A stretch of 58,563 bases of DNA from Saccharopolyspora_D taberi (GTDB lineage Bacteria > Actinomycetota > Actinomycetes > Mycobacteriales > Pseudonocardiaceae): assembly GCF_039534165.1 (NCBI RefSeq), contig NZ_BAAAUX010000030.1:1-58563 (forward strand). Reading direction: 5' to 3'. Under the pieces are notes generated by a model. The model saw nothing but the letters and a program-made list of their open reading frames with translations, made no database searches and had not been told where the DNA came from. Below are positions 35,301 through 43,481 of the stretch, piece by piece. Each line of letters begins with the position of its first letter. The stretch's first letter is position 1. Made by a program: the position numbers and the translations under genes.

Positions 35301-35512
35301 GGTACGCCCGGATCAACGGCGCTCCGGCGCCGCTCGCGACCACGTGGGGACACCAGGTGGCGGTACCGCTACCCGAGCACACCGCCGACGTCGAGGTCGG
35401 CTACGAGGCCGCTCCGCGCACCGCGCTGCTCGTCGTGCAGGCGGCCGCGAACCTGTTCGCGCTGGTCGGGGCACTGCCCGAACGGCGTCGCCGGGTCACT
35501 GCCCCTCGATGA
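32369..35512 (+). CDS. Large membrane glycosyltransferase: GT2 domain plus multi-span and extracellular domains
   Basis: A 1047-residue protein starting at TTG 32369 with GGGAGGAcagg upstream. Residues about 14-245 form a GT2 domain (VLVSHGGDERDLLDALRGL, WLWLLHDDSVPEPDCLENLL, RRDVFQQLGGFD, DIDLGWRINTDGHLV). After a first span near 255-280 comes a basic, Pro-rich cytoplasmic loop. About ten further spans lie between about 440 and 780, then an extracytoplasmic domain (about 800-1005) and a final TM near 1015-1035. It probably makes a polyprenyl- or lipid-linked sugar and moves or polymerises it. The family is common next to whiB2 in actinobacteria; exact product unknown. Confidence 0.86.
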   Translation: MAASAPRLDTAPVLAVLVSHGGDERDLLDALRGLTVRPRHLLAVDAGASTSEELARARRDGLVDGVLELPAGTGFGPAVAAALDHATDRWGDPGRWLWLLHDDSVPEPDCLENLLRVADLDSTAAMLGPLGLDRDDPRLVVDAGLSTDSSGNRQTGIGPSELDPALGASGSALAVSEVLAVSSAGALVRRDVFQQLGGFDAVDAFADIDLGWRINTDGHLVLFVPSARMRHAGTCRKPGTGTRKAGRVNGVRTFLVNTTLTSFLIGLPRLFVLALLRTLGFTVLRRWPEALAELAVLGSLLTGRLGLLSGRRRRAATISKRHGVRGLLTSRLTRLRNGLRAAFAGLVRERVRRDFVLGQASEQLKAVPATAPRAVGPDALPAGAVGKRVAGLRRPAAPVVVPVEPAPTPSPRPRPSPVPRGGTTRESELLLVPVDRWRVLRELLLTPPVVLAVALLVFALVTNGVLAEMPRFGPGLHGGQLLPVGDLGRTWADYLAAWHPVDGGTASPASPSLLVLAVLGSVLGGPPVVVSILLLFGVPLAGIAAYLATRAVPISRAWRATAAGAYALLPAAVLSAGHGRLDVVVAHILVPPLLAGISAAVGLSRLAPVHAERNWLGTACLTSLGLAVLGAFTPLMHAALVVLALLGFVLVPSEARRAPRRVAALTAIVLLPVACLLPWPIVLAGNPRLLLAGPGQVSPWLLALTPSAEGWAGGLLVLAVAAVLIRGRRRPMVPGLAVMLFGWVLAVLVPTGAPLILVAAGAMWAVLAGKPSVHRAVPACVLAVLTAGAVLAGIGGPLTTQQATTTPALTEDLQRPGYLLLLGPGPARLVDGTHPRYGDDALVRRPTSADWLRRVDADLRSGDRDRVRGALAATAARSAGFVAAPPLDAARVREVAGDLVQPHGHLASGEDALRVLLPSSPVALLGPDLARQARAEAAPTPEAKPLPVDAVPPDFAVRVSDGGVGRALVLGAENEPGWYARINGAPAPLATTWGHQVAVPLPEHTADVEVGYEAAPRTALLVVQAAANLFALVGALPERRRRVTAPR

Positions 35513-35969
35513 CGTCCGGATCGAGCCCCAGGTAGGTGGCGACCTGCTCGATCAGCACGTCGTGCAGCAGGTCGGCCATGTCGGTGCCGTCGCGGGCCCT
35601 GGCCTCCAGCGGCCTGCGGTAGAGCACGATCCGGGCGCGGGTCGGCAGGCCGCGCCGGTCCACCCCGGCGGGCACCAGCCGGGCCAGCGGCACGTTGGCG
35701 TCGACCACCACGTCGTCGTCCCAGACGACCTTCTCCGGAACGGTGTTGGTGATCTCCGGGACCTCGTCCACGGCGACGTCGAGCTGGGTCAGCTCGGCGT
35801 GCCAGCGCTGCTCGATCGGTTCCAGTGCCTCCAGCACCAGGGCGTCGAAGCGCTGCGATCGGCTGCGGGCCACCGGGACCGAAGACGGGTAGAGGGGTCC
35901 GCGCAGGCCACGGCCCCGCCGGTCCCGCCGAACCAGCGTTCGGCGCCGAGATCCACGTGCGGTCACCAC
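35496..35969 (-). CDS. Zincin-like (PF06262-type) protein lacking the HExxH motif
   Basis: A 157-residue protein of the actinobacterial family usually annotated as a metallopeptidase (from memory, Rv3259). Motifs include SRSQRFDALVLEALEPIEQR, VDEVPEIT and ADLLHDVLIEQVATYLGLDP at the C-terminus. In true zincins that last stretch reads HE..HH, whereas here it is IEQVA, so zinc-dependent peptidase activity is unlikely. GTG at 35969 is preferred because TACCCT (35976-35981) lies 6 nt upstream. The 3' end overlaps the convergent large GT gene by 17 nt. Divergent from the DUF3499 gene. Confidence 0.75.
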   Translation of the reverse strand: MVTARGSRRRTLVRRDRRGRGLRGPLYPSSVPVARSRSQRFDALVLEALEPIEQRWHAELTQLDVAVDEVPEITNTVPEKVVWDDDVVVDANVPLARLVPAGVDRRGLPTRARIVLYRRPLEARARDGTDMADLLHDVLIEQVATYLGLDPDVIEGQ

Positions 35970-36072
35970 GAGGTGAGGGTACGCCGTCGCCAACCGGCTT
36001 GGCGCCGTCCTCCAGAGGTCGTTTCCGCGTGCCTGCGGCGCGCGCCGGAAGCGGGACGCTATCGTGCGTGTC

Positions 36073-36432
36073 GTGCGGAGCGTGAGGCGTTGCTCGCGGA
36101 CCGGGTGTACCAACCCGGCCGTTGCCACGCTCACGTATGCCTACGCGGACTCCACCGCCGTGGTCGGCCCGCTGGCCACCTACGCCGAACCGCACAGCTA
36201 CGACCTCTGCGAGGAGCACGCGCTGCGCCTCACCGTGCCGAAGGGCTGGGAGGTCGTGCGGCACGAGGGGGAGTTCGCGCTCCCCGAACCGTCCGCCGAC
36301 GACCTGACCGCGCTCGCCGAAGCCGTCCGCGAGGCAGGCCGCCCGGACCGCCCGGCGGAGGCGCCGGACTTCTCGGTGGGCAACGGCCGCCGCGGTCACC
36401 TGCGCGCCCTGCCCGATCCGCGCGAAGAGTAG
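36073..36432 (+). CDS. DUF3499 family protein
   Basis: A 119-residue actinobacterial protein (from memory, Rv3258c family). It starts VRSVRRCSRTGCTNPAVATL, has TYAYADSTAVVGPLATYAEP and CEEHALRLTVPKGWEVVRHE. The C-x4-C pair at the N-terminus and the later C-E-E-H suggest a small zinc-binding knuckle. The GTG at 36073 is chosen over 36064 because the family begins there and TATCGT lies 7 nt upstream. Function unknown; it always sits beside whiB2 and manB. Confidence 0.88.
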   Translation: MRSVRRCSRTGCTNPAVATLTYAYADSTAVVGPLATYAEPHSYDLCEEHALRLTVPKGWEVVRHEGEFALPEPSADDLTALAEAVREAGRPDRPAEAPDFSVGNGRRGHLRALPDPREE

Positions 36433-36586
36433 CGAGCTGCGTCACCCGGCGGAGGACCATCGCGCGAACAGCGCGAAGACACGTGATGAACAGCTCGCCG
36501 GGTCTCCACACAACGCCACGGAGCCCTCGATCGCCGGTAGGCTTCGATCCGCATCGTCCGATGTCGCGGAATGGGGAGTGGGCAGC

Positions 36587-37936
36587 GTGCGGGACCTGTC
36601 GGGGATCGTCAAGGCGTACGACATCCGAGGGGTGGTGGGCGAGCAGCTCGACACCGGCGTGGTCCGGGAGATCGGCGCCGCCTTCACCAGGCTGGTCGGC
36701 GGGCCCGCCGTGGTGATCGGCCACGACATGCGCGAGTCCTCGCCCGGCCTGGCCGAAGCGTTCGCCGAGGGCGTCACCGGACAGGGCGTCGACGTGATCA
36801 ACATCGGCCTGGCCAGCACGGACATGCTCTACTTCGCCTCCGGTCGGCTGGAGCTGCCCGGCGCGATGTTCACCGCGAGCCACAACCCGGCCAAGTACAA
36901 CGGCATCAAGCTGTGCCGCGCGGGCGCCGCCCCGGTCGGGCAGGACAGCGGCCTGTCCGAGATCCGCGAGCTGGTCGCGCACGGCGTTCCCGAGTTCCTG
37001 GGCGCCAAGGGCACCGCGTCCGAGCGGGACATGGCCGCGGACTACTCGACGTTCCTGCGCGAGCTGGTCGACCTGCGCGGCATCAGGCCGCTGAAGGTCG
37101 TCGTCGACGCCGGGAACGGGATGGGCGGCCACACCGTGCCCACCGTGTTCGAGGGGCTGCCGATCGAGCTGGTCCCGCTGTACTTCGAGCTCGACGGCAC
37201 CTTCCCGAACCACGAGGCCAACCCGCTGGACCCGGCCAACCTGGTCGACCTGCAGGCCAAGGTGCGCGAGGTCGGCGCGGACGCGGGGCTGGCCTTCGAC
37301 GGCGACGCCGACCGCTGCTTCGTCGTCGACGAGAACGCCGAGCCCGTCCCGCCCAGCGCGATCACCGGTCTGGTGGCGGTCCGCGAGCTGGCCAAGGAGC
37401 CGGGCGGGACGATCATCCACAACCTGATCACCTCGAAGGCGGTCCCCGAGATCGTCGCGGAGCACGGCGGGAAACCGCTGCGCACCCGGGTCGGCCACTC
37501 GTTCATCAAGCAGTCGATGGCCGAGACCGGCGCGATCTTCGGCGGCGAGCACTCCGCCCACTACTACTTCCGCGACTTCTGGCGCGCCGACTCCGGCATG
37601 CTCGCCGCGCTGCACGTGCTGGCCGCGCTCGGCGGGCAGGACCAGCCGCTGTCGGCGCTGATGGCCGACTACAACCGCTACGCCGCCTCCGGCGAGATCA
37701 ACTCCACCGTCGACGACCAGCAGGGCCGCATGCGCGCGGTCGCCGAGGCGTTCGGTGACCGAAATGGTGCTCGTGTCGACGAGCTCGACGGGCTTACCGT
37801 GGAGCTGGCCGACGGTTCCTGGTTCAACCTCCGCCCGTCCAACACCGAACCACTGCTCCGGCTCAACGTGGAGGCCAGGGACACTAACGCCGTGGCCGCG
37901 TTGCGCGACGAGGTACTCGCGGTCGTTCGGGGCTGA
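36587..37936 (+). CDS. manB: Phosphomannomutase / phosphoglucomutase
   Basis: ManB interconverts mannose-6-phosphate and mannose-1-phosphate for GDP-mannose. The 449-residue alpha-D-phosphohexomutase has GIVKAYDIRGVVG at the N-terminus, the phosphoserine loop TASHNPAKYNGIK, Mg2+ loop FDGDADRCFVVD, sugar loop GGEHSAHYYFRDFW and phosphate loop RPSNTEPLLRLNVEA. GTG at 36587 has GGGGAG 8 nt upstream; GTG at 36578 is also possible. Start of the manB-Trm112-TobH-manA block. Confidence 0.94.
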   Translation: MRDLSGIVKAYDIRGVVGEQLDTGVVREIGAAFTRLVGGPAVVIGHDMRESSPGLAEAFAEGVTGQGVDVINIGLASTDMLYFASGRLELPGAMFTASHNPAKYNGIKLCRAGAAPVGQDSGLSEIRELVAHGVPEFLGAKGTASERDMAADYSTFLRELVDLRGIRPLKVVVDAGNGMGGHTVPTVFEGLPIELVPLYFELDGTFPNHEANPLDPANLVDLQAKVREVGADAGLAFDGDADRCFVVDENAEPVPPSAITGLVAVRELAKEPGGTIIHNLITSKAVPEIVAEHGGKPLRTRVGHSFIKQSMAETGAIFGGEHSAHYYFRDFWRADSGMLAALHVLAALGGQDQPLSALMADYNRYAASGEINSTVDDQQGRMRAVAEAFGDRNGARVDELDGLTVELADGSWFNLRPSNTEPLLRLNVEARDTNAVAALRDEVLAVVRG

Positions 37937-37989
37937 TCGATGCGACGGCCGGCGCGGCGATGGCCGCACCGGCGGGCTTGGGAGGAAAC

Positions 37990-38190
37990 GTGGCCGTTGA
38001 GGTGGAACCGCAGTTGCTGGAGATCCTGGCCTGCCCCTGCCCGGCGCACGCTCGGCTGCGGCCGACCGACGACGGGCTGCTGACCTGCGCGTCCTGCGGG
38101 CGAGGCTTCCCGGTGCGGGACGGCATTCCGGTGCTGCTGCTGGAGGAGGCCGTCGGAGGTCCTGCCCCAGGGGATCCCGGAGAGGGGTGA
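37990..38190 (+). CDS. Trm112-family small zinc protein
   Basis: A 66-residue protein with LLEILACPCPAHARLR, TCASCGRGFPVRDGIPVLL. The two CxC/CxxC knuckles are as in Trm112/UPF0434 proteins, which activate methyltransferases in other organisms. GTG at 37990 follows GGAGG by 4 nt. It lies 53 nt after manB and its stop overlaps the next gene by 4 nt, so it belongs to the same transcription unit. No methyltransferase is next to it. Confidence 0.82.
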   Translation: MAVEVEPQLLEILACPCPAHARLRPTDDGLLTCASCGRGFPVRDGIPVLLLEEAVGGPAPGDPGEG

Positions 38191-39275
38191 CGTTCGTGCT
38201 GGACGACAGTCTCTTCGACGACCCGGCCCGGCTGGCCGACACCGACACGAGGGGCCTGCTGCGGTCCGCGGCGCTCGCGGGCGCCCAGGTCCGCGCCACC
38301 GCCGAGGCGGTGGCCGAGGTGGGGCTGGACGAGCTCGCGGACAGCAGGCCGCGCGCCGTGGTCCTGCTCGCCCGCCCGGGCGTGTCGCCCGCGGTGTGCC
38401 GGCTGCTCGCGGCGCTGGCCGGACCGATGTGCCCGGTGCCGGTCGTGGTGACCGACACGGCGCCGACCTGGATCGGCGCGCTGGACGTGGTGTTCGCCCA
38501 CACCGACGACGTCGGTGACCCGGTGCTCGCGGAGTCGGTCTCGGTGGCCGCCCGCCGCGGTGCGGCGGTGGTGCTCGCGGTTCCGTCGGAGGGACCGGTC
38601 GCCGCCGCGGTGGCGGGGCGGGCCAAGGTCATCCCGCCGAAGATCCCGGTGCCCTCCGCGCTGAGCTTCGCGCACGCGTTCACCACCGGTCTGAGCGTCT
38701 TCGGCGCGCTGGGCCTGCTGCGGCCCGACTTCGACACGCTCGCCGACGAGCTCGACCGGGAGGCCGCCCGCGCCCACCCCTCCAACGAGCTGCTGATGAA
38801 CCCGGCGAAGTCGCTCGCGCTCCGGCTCGCCGACCGCGCGCCGCTGCTGTGGGGCCTCGACCCGGTCTCGACCGCGGTCGCCGAGCACGGCGCGTTCGCC
38901 TTCGGCTGCCACGCCGGGGTGCCGTGCGACGTCTCGGACTACGCGCAGGCGATAGCGCGGCACGCGCTGCACCGCGCGGCGCAGCACGTCGGCTCGGCAG
39001 CGGACCTGTTCGCCGACCCCGAGGACAACCCGGGTGCGGCGATGCGCGTGTTCCTGGTCAGCGCCCGCTTCGACGCGGAGAGCGAGGCCGGTGAGCGCGC
39101 GGCGGTCCGCGACCTGCCGGGCGCGGACCTGGTGACGCCGGGCGAATCGGTGCGGGACGACGCGGTTCTGCGGTCGGCGTTGCTGGCGGCCAGGTTCGAC
39201 CTGGCGGCCGTGTACCTGGGGCTGGCGGCGGGGACGCTGAACGGCCCCGGCTGGCAAGCCCTGGCGATGCACTGA
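38187..39275 (+). CDS. TobH/SIS-type protein of the mannose operon
   Basis: A 362-residue protein of the actinobacterial TobH family (Rv3256c-like), related to phosphoglucose/phosphomannose isomerases by a SIS fold. Visible segments are VVLLARPGVSPAVCRLLAAL, VVVTDTAPTWIGALDVVFAH and VIPPKIPVPSALSFAHAFTT. The location between manB and manA hints at a role in hexose-phosphate conversion, but active-site residues of known isomerases are not clear. The GTG overlaps the previous stop by 4 nt. Confidence 0.78.
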   Translation: MTFVLDDSLFDDPARLADTDTRGLLRSAALAGAQVRATAEAVAEVGLDELADSRPRAVVLLARPGVSPAVCRLLAALAGPMCPVPVVVTDTAPTWIGALDVVFAHTDDVGDPVLAESVSVAARRGAAVVLAVPSEGPVAAAVAGRAKVIPPKIPVPSALSFAHAFTTGLSVFGALGLLRPDFDTLADELDREAARAHPSNELLMNPAKSLALRLADRAPLLWGLDPVSTAVAEHGAFAFGCHAGVPCDVSDYAQAIARHALHRAAQHVGSAADLFADPEDNPGAAMRVFLVSARFDAESEAGERAAVRDLPGADLVTPGESVRDDAVLRSALLAARFDLAAVYLGLAAGTLNGPGWQALAMH

Positions 39276-39290
39276 GGGAAAGGTCAGGGA

Positions 39291-39308
39291 CAGCCCGGAT
39301 GCGGGCTG
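39291..39308 (+). other. Hairpin between the TobH-like gene and manA
   Basis: CAGCCCG (39291-39297), loop GATG, CGGGCTG (39302-39308): a perfect 7-bp stem in the 115-bp gap. There is no T-run, so it may stabilise RNA rather than end it. Confidence 0.35.
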
Positions 39309-39390
39309 CACCCGGGAGGCGGTGTGCTGTGCCAGGCACGGCACCACCGGTGTCGACCAGCAGGTCCGAGACGAGGAAGCGAGAACGACT

Positions 39391-40629
39391 GTGGAGTTAC
39401 TGCGGAACGCGGTGCGTCCCTATGCATGGGGCTCGCGGACCGCGATCGCGGACCTGCTCGGCCGTCCGGTCCCCACCCCGCATCCCGAGGCGGAGCTGTG
39501 GATGGGTGCTCACCCGGGCGATCCCTCGCGGGTGACCGGCCACGACGGAACCGAGGTCTCGCTGCTGTCGCTGCTGGAGTCCGACCCCGCGCACCACCTG
39601 GGGGACAAGTGCTGCGACCGGTGGGGGACCAGGCTGCCGTTCCTGCTCAAGGTGCTGGCCGCGGACGAGCCGCTGAGCCTGCAGGCGCACCCGTCGGCGG
39701 AGCAGGCGGCCGAGGGCTTCGCCCGGGAGGAAGCGGCGGGCATCGCGCGCAACGCGTCCAACCGCAACTACCCGGACCCGACGGCGAAGCCGGAGCTGAT
39801 CTGCGCCCTGACGGAGTTCCACGCCCTCGCGGGCTTCCGCGACGCCCACCGCACGGTGCGGCTGCTGGACGAGCTGGACGTGCCGAGCCTGCGCGCGCAT
39901 CGCGGTCTGCTGCACGCCCAGCCGGACGCGGACGGGCTGCGGGCGCTGTTCACCACCTGGATCACGCTGCCCGAGCACTACCTGCGCGACGTCATGCCCG
40001 AGCTGCTGGAGGCGTGCGTCGACCACGTCCGGGCGCGCGGCGAGTTCGCGCTGGAGTGCCGGACGGTGCTGGAGCTGGGCGAGGCCTACCCGAACGACGC
40101 GGGGGTCCTGGCGAGCCTCCTGCTCAACCGCCTGGTGCTGCAACCGGGCGAAGCGATCTTCATGCCCGCCGGGAACCTGCACGCCTACCTGCACGGCACC
40201 GGCGTGGAGATCCTGGCCAACTCCGACAACATCCTGCGCTGCGGGCTCACCCCCAAGCACGTCGACGTGCCCGAGCTGCTCCGCGTGCTGGACTTCGCCT
40301 GCGGTGACATGCGGGTGCTCAAGGGCGAGTCGCTGGACTCGAACCTGACCGTCTACCGGACCTCCGCCGAGGAGTTCGAACTGTCCAGGTTGGACTGGAC
40401 ACCCGCCGAGTCCGGTGCCGTCCGGCTGGACTCGGCCGGGCCGCAGATCCTGCTGTGCACCAGGGGAAGGGTGCGGCTGTCCACTGTCGACGGTGGGCGC
40501 GCGCTCGAACTGGACCGCGGCGAATCGGTGTGGCTGGCCGCCTCCGACCCCGCCGTGACCGCCCGCCCGGTGACGCTCGACCAGGACGGAGCAGCGCAGA
40601 TCTTCCGCGCGGTGGCGGGCGCGGTCTGA
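39391..40629 (+). CDS. manA: Mannose-6-phosphate isomerase, type I
   Basis: ManA interconverts fructose-6-phosphate and mannose-6-phosphate, feeding ManB and ManC. The 412-residue cupin protein has LLRNAVRPYAWGSRTAIADL, LPFLLKVLAADEPLSLQAHP (zinc Gln/His), KPELICALTEFHALAGF and MPAGNLHAYLHGTGVEILAN. GTG at 39391 fits the family start; AGGAAG lies about 11 nt upstream. A longer in-frame start at 39322 does not match the family. Confidence 0.94.
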   Translation: MELLRNAVRPYAWGSRTAIADLLGRPVPTPHPEAELWMGAHPGDPSRVTGHDGTEVSLLSLLESDPAHHLGDKCCDRWGTRLPFLLKVLAADEPLSLQAHPSAEQAAEGFAREEAAGIARNASNRNYPDPTAKPELICALTEFHALAGFRDAHRTVRLLDELDVPSLRAHRGLLHAQPDADGLRALFTTWITLPEHYLRDVMPELLEACVDHVRARGEFALECRTVLELGEAYPNDAGVLASLLLNRLVLQPGEAIFMPAGNLHAYLHGTGVEILANSDNILRCGLTPKHVDVPELLRVLDFACGDMRVLKGESLDSNLTVYRTSAEEFELSRLDWTPAESGAVRLDSAGPQILLCTRGRVRLSTVDGGRALELDRGESVWLAASDPAVTARPVTLDQDGAAQIFRAVAGAV

Positions 40630-40747
40630 TCCCTCCGGTTGGGAGGTTCGCACGAAACAGGTACTTTCCGGCGGGCGCGGCGATAGATTTCACGCGACCT
40701 CGGCCGGTGAGCGGTTCACCGGCGACCACCGGAACGGGAGTGACAGC

Positions 40748-41686
40748 GTGTCAGCAGGTGGCGGCACCAAAGCAATTCTCGCGGCGCTCGCCGCTAACGC
40801 GGGTATCGCGATCGCGAAGTTCGGCGGCTTCCTGGTCACCGGGTCGTCGTCGATGCTCGCGGAGTCGGTCCACTCGGTGGCCGACACCTCCAACCAGGGC
40901 CTGCTGCTGCTCGGTCAGAAGACCTCGCAGCGCAAGCCGACCCCCGAACACCCCTTCGGCTACGGCCGGGACCGGTACTTCTACTCCTTCGTCGTCGCCC
41001 TGATGCTGTTCAGCCTCGGTGCGGTGTTCGCGCTGTACGAGGGCTACCACAAGGTCTCCCACCCGGAACCGCTCAGCAGCCCGATGGTCGCGGTGGTCAT
41101 CCTGGTGATCGCGATCGCGCTGGAGACCTACAGCTTCCGCACGGCGATCAAGGAATCCGCCGCCATCAAGGGCGGGCTGAGCTGGTGGCAGTTCATCCGC
41201 AAGGCCAAGACGCCGGAGCTGCCGGTGGTGCTGCTCGAGGACGCCGGTGCGCTGTTCGGCCTGGTCCTGGCGCTGGGCGGGGTGGGGCTGTCGGTGCTGA
41301 CCGGCAACCCGGTCTGGGACGGCATCGGCACCATGTGCATCGGTGTCCTGCTCGGCGTCATCGCGATCGTCCTGATCGTCGAGACCAAGAGCCTGCTCAT
41401 CGGCGAGGGCGCCGACCGGTCGGTGCTCGACGACATCGTCTCCGAACTCCAGCGCGAACGAGTCGACAAGGTCATCCACATCCGCACCCAGTACCTGGGT
41501 CCGGAAGAGCTGCTGATCGCGGCCAAGATCGGCATTCCCGGCGAGCTCTCGGTGACCGAACTGGCCGCGGAGATCGACGCCGCCGAGGCCAGGGTGCGCG
41601 CGAAGGTGCCCGCGGCGCGCCTCATCTACCTCGAACCCGACCTCGACCGCGCCACTGAGGACACCGCCGCGAGCAAGAACGGGTAG
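40748..41686 (+). CDS. Cation diffusion facilitator (CDF) metal transporter
   Basis: A 312-residue inner-membrane metal/H+ antiporter with about five or six spans. It has GSSSMLAESVHSVADTSNQG (the HxxxD site), HPFGYGRDRYFYSF and VLLEDAGALFGLVLALGGVG (second metal-site Asp). The cytoplasmic C-terminal domain ends YLEPDLDRATED. The Zn2+, Fe2+ or Mn2+ specificity is not readable. GTG at 40748 has a GGGAG about 8 nt upstream. A weak hairpin (CCTCC/GGAGG, 40632-40646) separates it from manA. Confidence 0.88.
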   Translation: MSAGGGTKAILAALAANAGIAIAKFGGFLVTGSSSMLAESVHSVADTSNQGLLLLGQKTSQRKPTPEHPFGYGRDRYFYSFVVALMLFSLGAVFALYEGYHKVSHPEPLSSPMVAVVILVIAIALETYSFRTAIKESAAIKGGLSWWQFIRKAKTPELPVVLLEDAGALFGLVLALGGVGLSVLTGNPVWDGIGTMCIGVLLGVIAIVLIVETKSLLIGEGADRSVLDDIVSELQRERVDKVIHIRTQYLGPEELLIAAKIGIPGELSVTELAAEIDAAEARVRAKVPAARLIYLEPDLDRATEDTAASKNG

Positions 41687-41825
41687 TGGCCGAACGGTAA
41701 CCCTGTGAACATGAGTCACAAGGCGTTAACGAATTCCGCTTCAGGTTCCGGAGGACGCCGTTTCCATTGCGAGACTGCGGAGCTAAGGTGCGACCCACCA
41801 TTTGGGAAGAACGAGGGAGGCGGCA

Positions 41826-43355
41826 GTGCCAGGTACTGGGCTGTGGCGAACCAAATCGGTCGAGCAATCGATCTTGGACACCGATGAGCCGGACACCAAG
41901 CTCCGAAAGAACCTCGGGGCCTGGGACCTGATCGTCTTCGGCGTGTCGGTCGTCGTCGGCGCCGGCATCTTCACGCTCGCCGCACGTACGGCGGGTGACG
42001 TCTCCGGGCCGTCGGTCACGCTGGCCTTCGTGCTCGCCGCGATCGCGTGCGGGCTCGCGGCGCTGTGCTACGCGGAGTTCGCCTCCACCGTCCCGGTCGC
42101 GGGCAGCGCGTACACGTACTCCTACGCGACCTTCGGCGAGTTCATCGCCTGGATCATCGGCTGGGACCTGATCCTGGAGTTCGCGGTCGCCGCCGCGGCG
42201 GTAGGCAAGGGGTGGTCGACCTACCTGCAGGAAGTGCTCGAACTGATCGGGCTGAACGTTTCGACGGTGCTGCCGCTGGGGCCGTTGCAGTTCGACTGGG
42301 GTGCGGTCCTGCTGATCGCGGTGCTGAGCACCCTGCTCGCGCTGGGCACCAAGCTGTCCGCCCGGGTCAGCCTGGTGATCACGGCGATCAAGGTCGCCGT
42401 GGTGCTGCTGGTGGTCGTGGTCGGCGCCGCCTTCATCAAGGTGGCGAACTACACCCCGTTCATCCCGCCCGCCCAGCCCGCGTCCGAATCGGGCCCGGCG
42501 CTGGAGCAGTCGCTGCTCTCGCTGATCCTGGGCGGTGAGACCAGCACGTTCGGCATCTTCGGGCTGCTGGCCGCCGCGTCGCTGGTGTTCTTCGCGTTCA
42601 TCGGTTTCGACGTGGTCGCGACCACCGCGGAGGAGACCCGGAACCCGCAGAAGGACGCGCCGCGGGGCATCTTCGGCTCGCTGGCGATCGTCACCGTGCT
42701 CTACGTCGCCGTCGCCCTCGTGGTCACCGGCATGTCGGGCTACAAGGAGCTGGCGACCCAGCCCGACGGCAGCCGGTCCACCCTGGCGACCGCGTTCTCG
42801 CTCAACGGCGTGCACTGGGCCGCGGCGATCATCTCGGTGGGTGCGCTGGCCGGTCTGACCACGGTCGTCATGGTCATGCTCCTGGGCCAGATCCGGATCC
42901 TGTTCGCCATGTCGCGGGACGGCCTCATGCCGCGCTCGCTGTCCAAGACCGACCCCAAGAAGGGCACCCCGGTCCGGGCGACCGTGATCGTCGGCGTCGT
43001 GGTCCTGGTGGCCACCGGTTTCTTCCCGGCGGACAAGCTGGAGGAAATGGTCAACGTCGGCACGCTGTTCGCGTTCGTCCTGGTTTCCGCCGGTGTGATC
43101 GTCCTGCGCAGGACCCGCCCGGACCTGCCGCGCGGGTTCCGGGCGCCGCTGGTGCCGCTGGTGCCGATCCTGGCGATCCTGGCCTGCCTCTGGCTGATGC
43201 TGAACCTGACCGCGCTGACCTGGGTCCGGTTCGTGGTCTGGATGGCCGCGGGCGTGGTGATCTACTTCGTCTACGGGCGCAGCCACTCGCGGCTGGGCCG
43301 GGGCGAGGTGCCCGAGGTCGCGGCAGGCGGCGGGGCCAAGCACAGCTCGGAGTAG
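41826..43355 (+). CDS. APC-family amino-acid permease (cationic type)
   Basis: A 509-residue, roughly 12-span transporter. The APC signature is LGAWDLIVFGVSVVVGAGIF near residue 30, with AGSAYTYSYATFGEFIAWII in TM3 and FFAFIGFDVVATTAEETRNP. It resembles cationic amino-acid transporters and the Rv3253c gene at the same place in M. tuberculosis (from memory). GTG at 41826 has GGGAGG 6-7 nt upstream. An intrinsic terminator follows. Confidence 0.9.
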   Translation: MPGTGLWRTKSVEQSILDTDEPDTKLRKNLGAWDLIVFGVSVVVGAGIFTLAARTAGDVSGPSVTLAFVLAAIACGLAALCYAEFASTVPVAGSAYTYSYATFGEFIAWIIGWDLILEFAVAAAAVGKGWSTYLQEVLELIGLNVSTVLPLGPLQFDWGAVLLIAVLSTLLALGTKLSARVSLVITAIKVAVVLLVVVVGAAFIKVANYTPFIPPAQPASESGPALEQSLLSLILGGETSTFGIFGLLAAASLVFFAFIGFDVVATTAEETRNPQKDAPRGIFGSLAIVTVLYVAVALVVTGMSGYKELATQPDGSRSTLATAFSLNGVHWAAAIISVGALAGLTTVVMVMLLGQIRILFAMSRDGLMPRSLSKTDPKKGTPVRATVIVGVVVLVATGFFPADKLEEMVNVGTLFAFVLVSAGVIVLRRTRPDLPRGFRAPLVPLVPILAILACLWLMLNLTALTWVRFVVWMAAGVVIYFVYGRSHSRLGRGEVPEVAAGGGAKHSSE

Positions 43356-43374
43356 CAACAGCTCGGCTGAGCGA

Positions 43375-43407
43375 AGCGGCGCCGTCCTGCGGGGCGGCGC
43401 CGCTTTT
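43375..43407 (+). terminator. Intrinsic terminator after the permease gene
   Basis: AGCGGCGCCG (43375-43384), 10-nt loop, CGGCGCCGCT (43395-43404) and TTTT. A perfect 10-bp stem with a U-tract. Confidence 0.88.
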
Positions 43408-43481
43408 CCGTTCCCGCATTCGAACAGATGTTCACTCCGGCGTGTGATGATTTCCGCTGGTCAGCTCGGGATCATGGAGTC

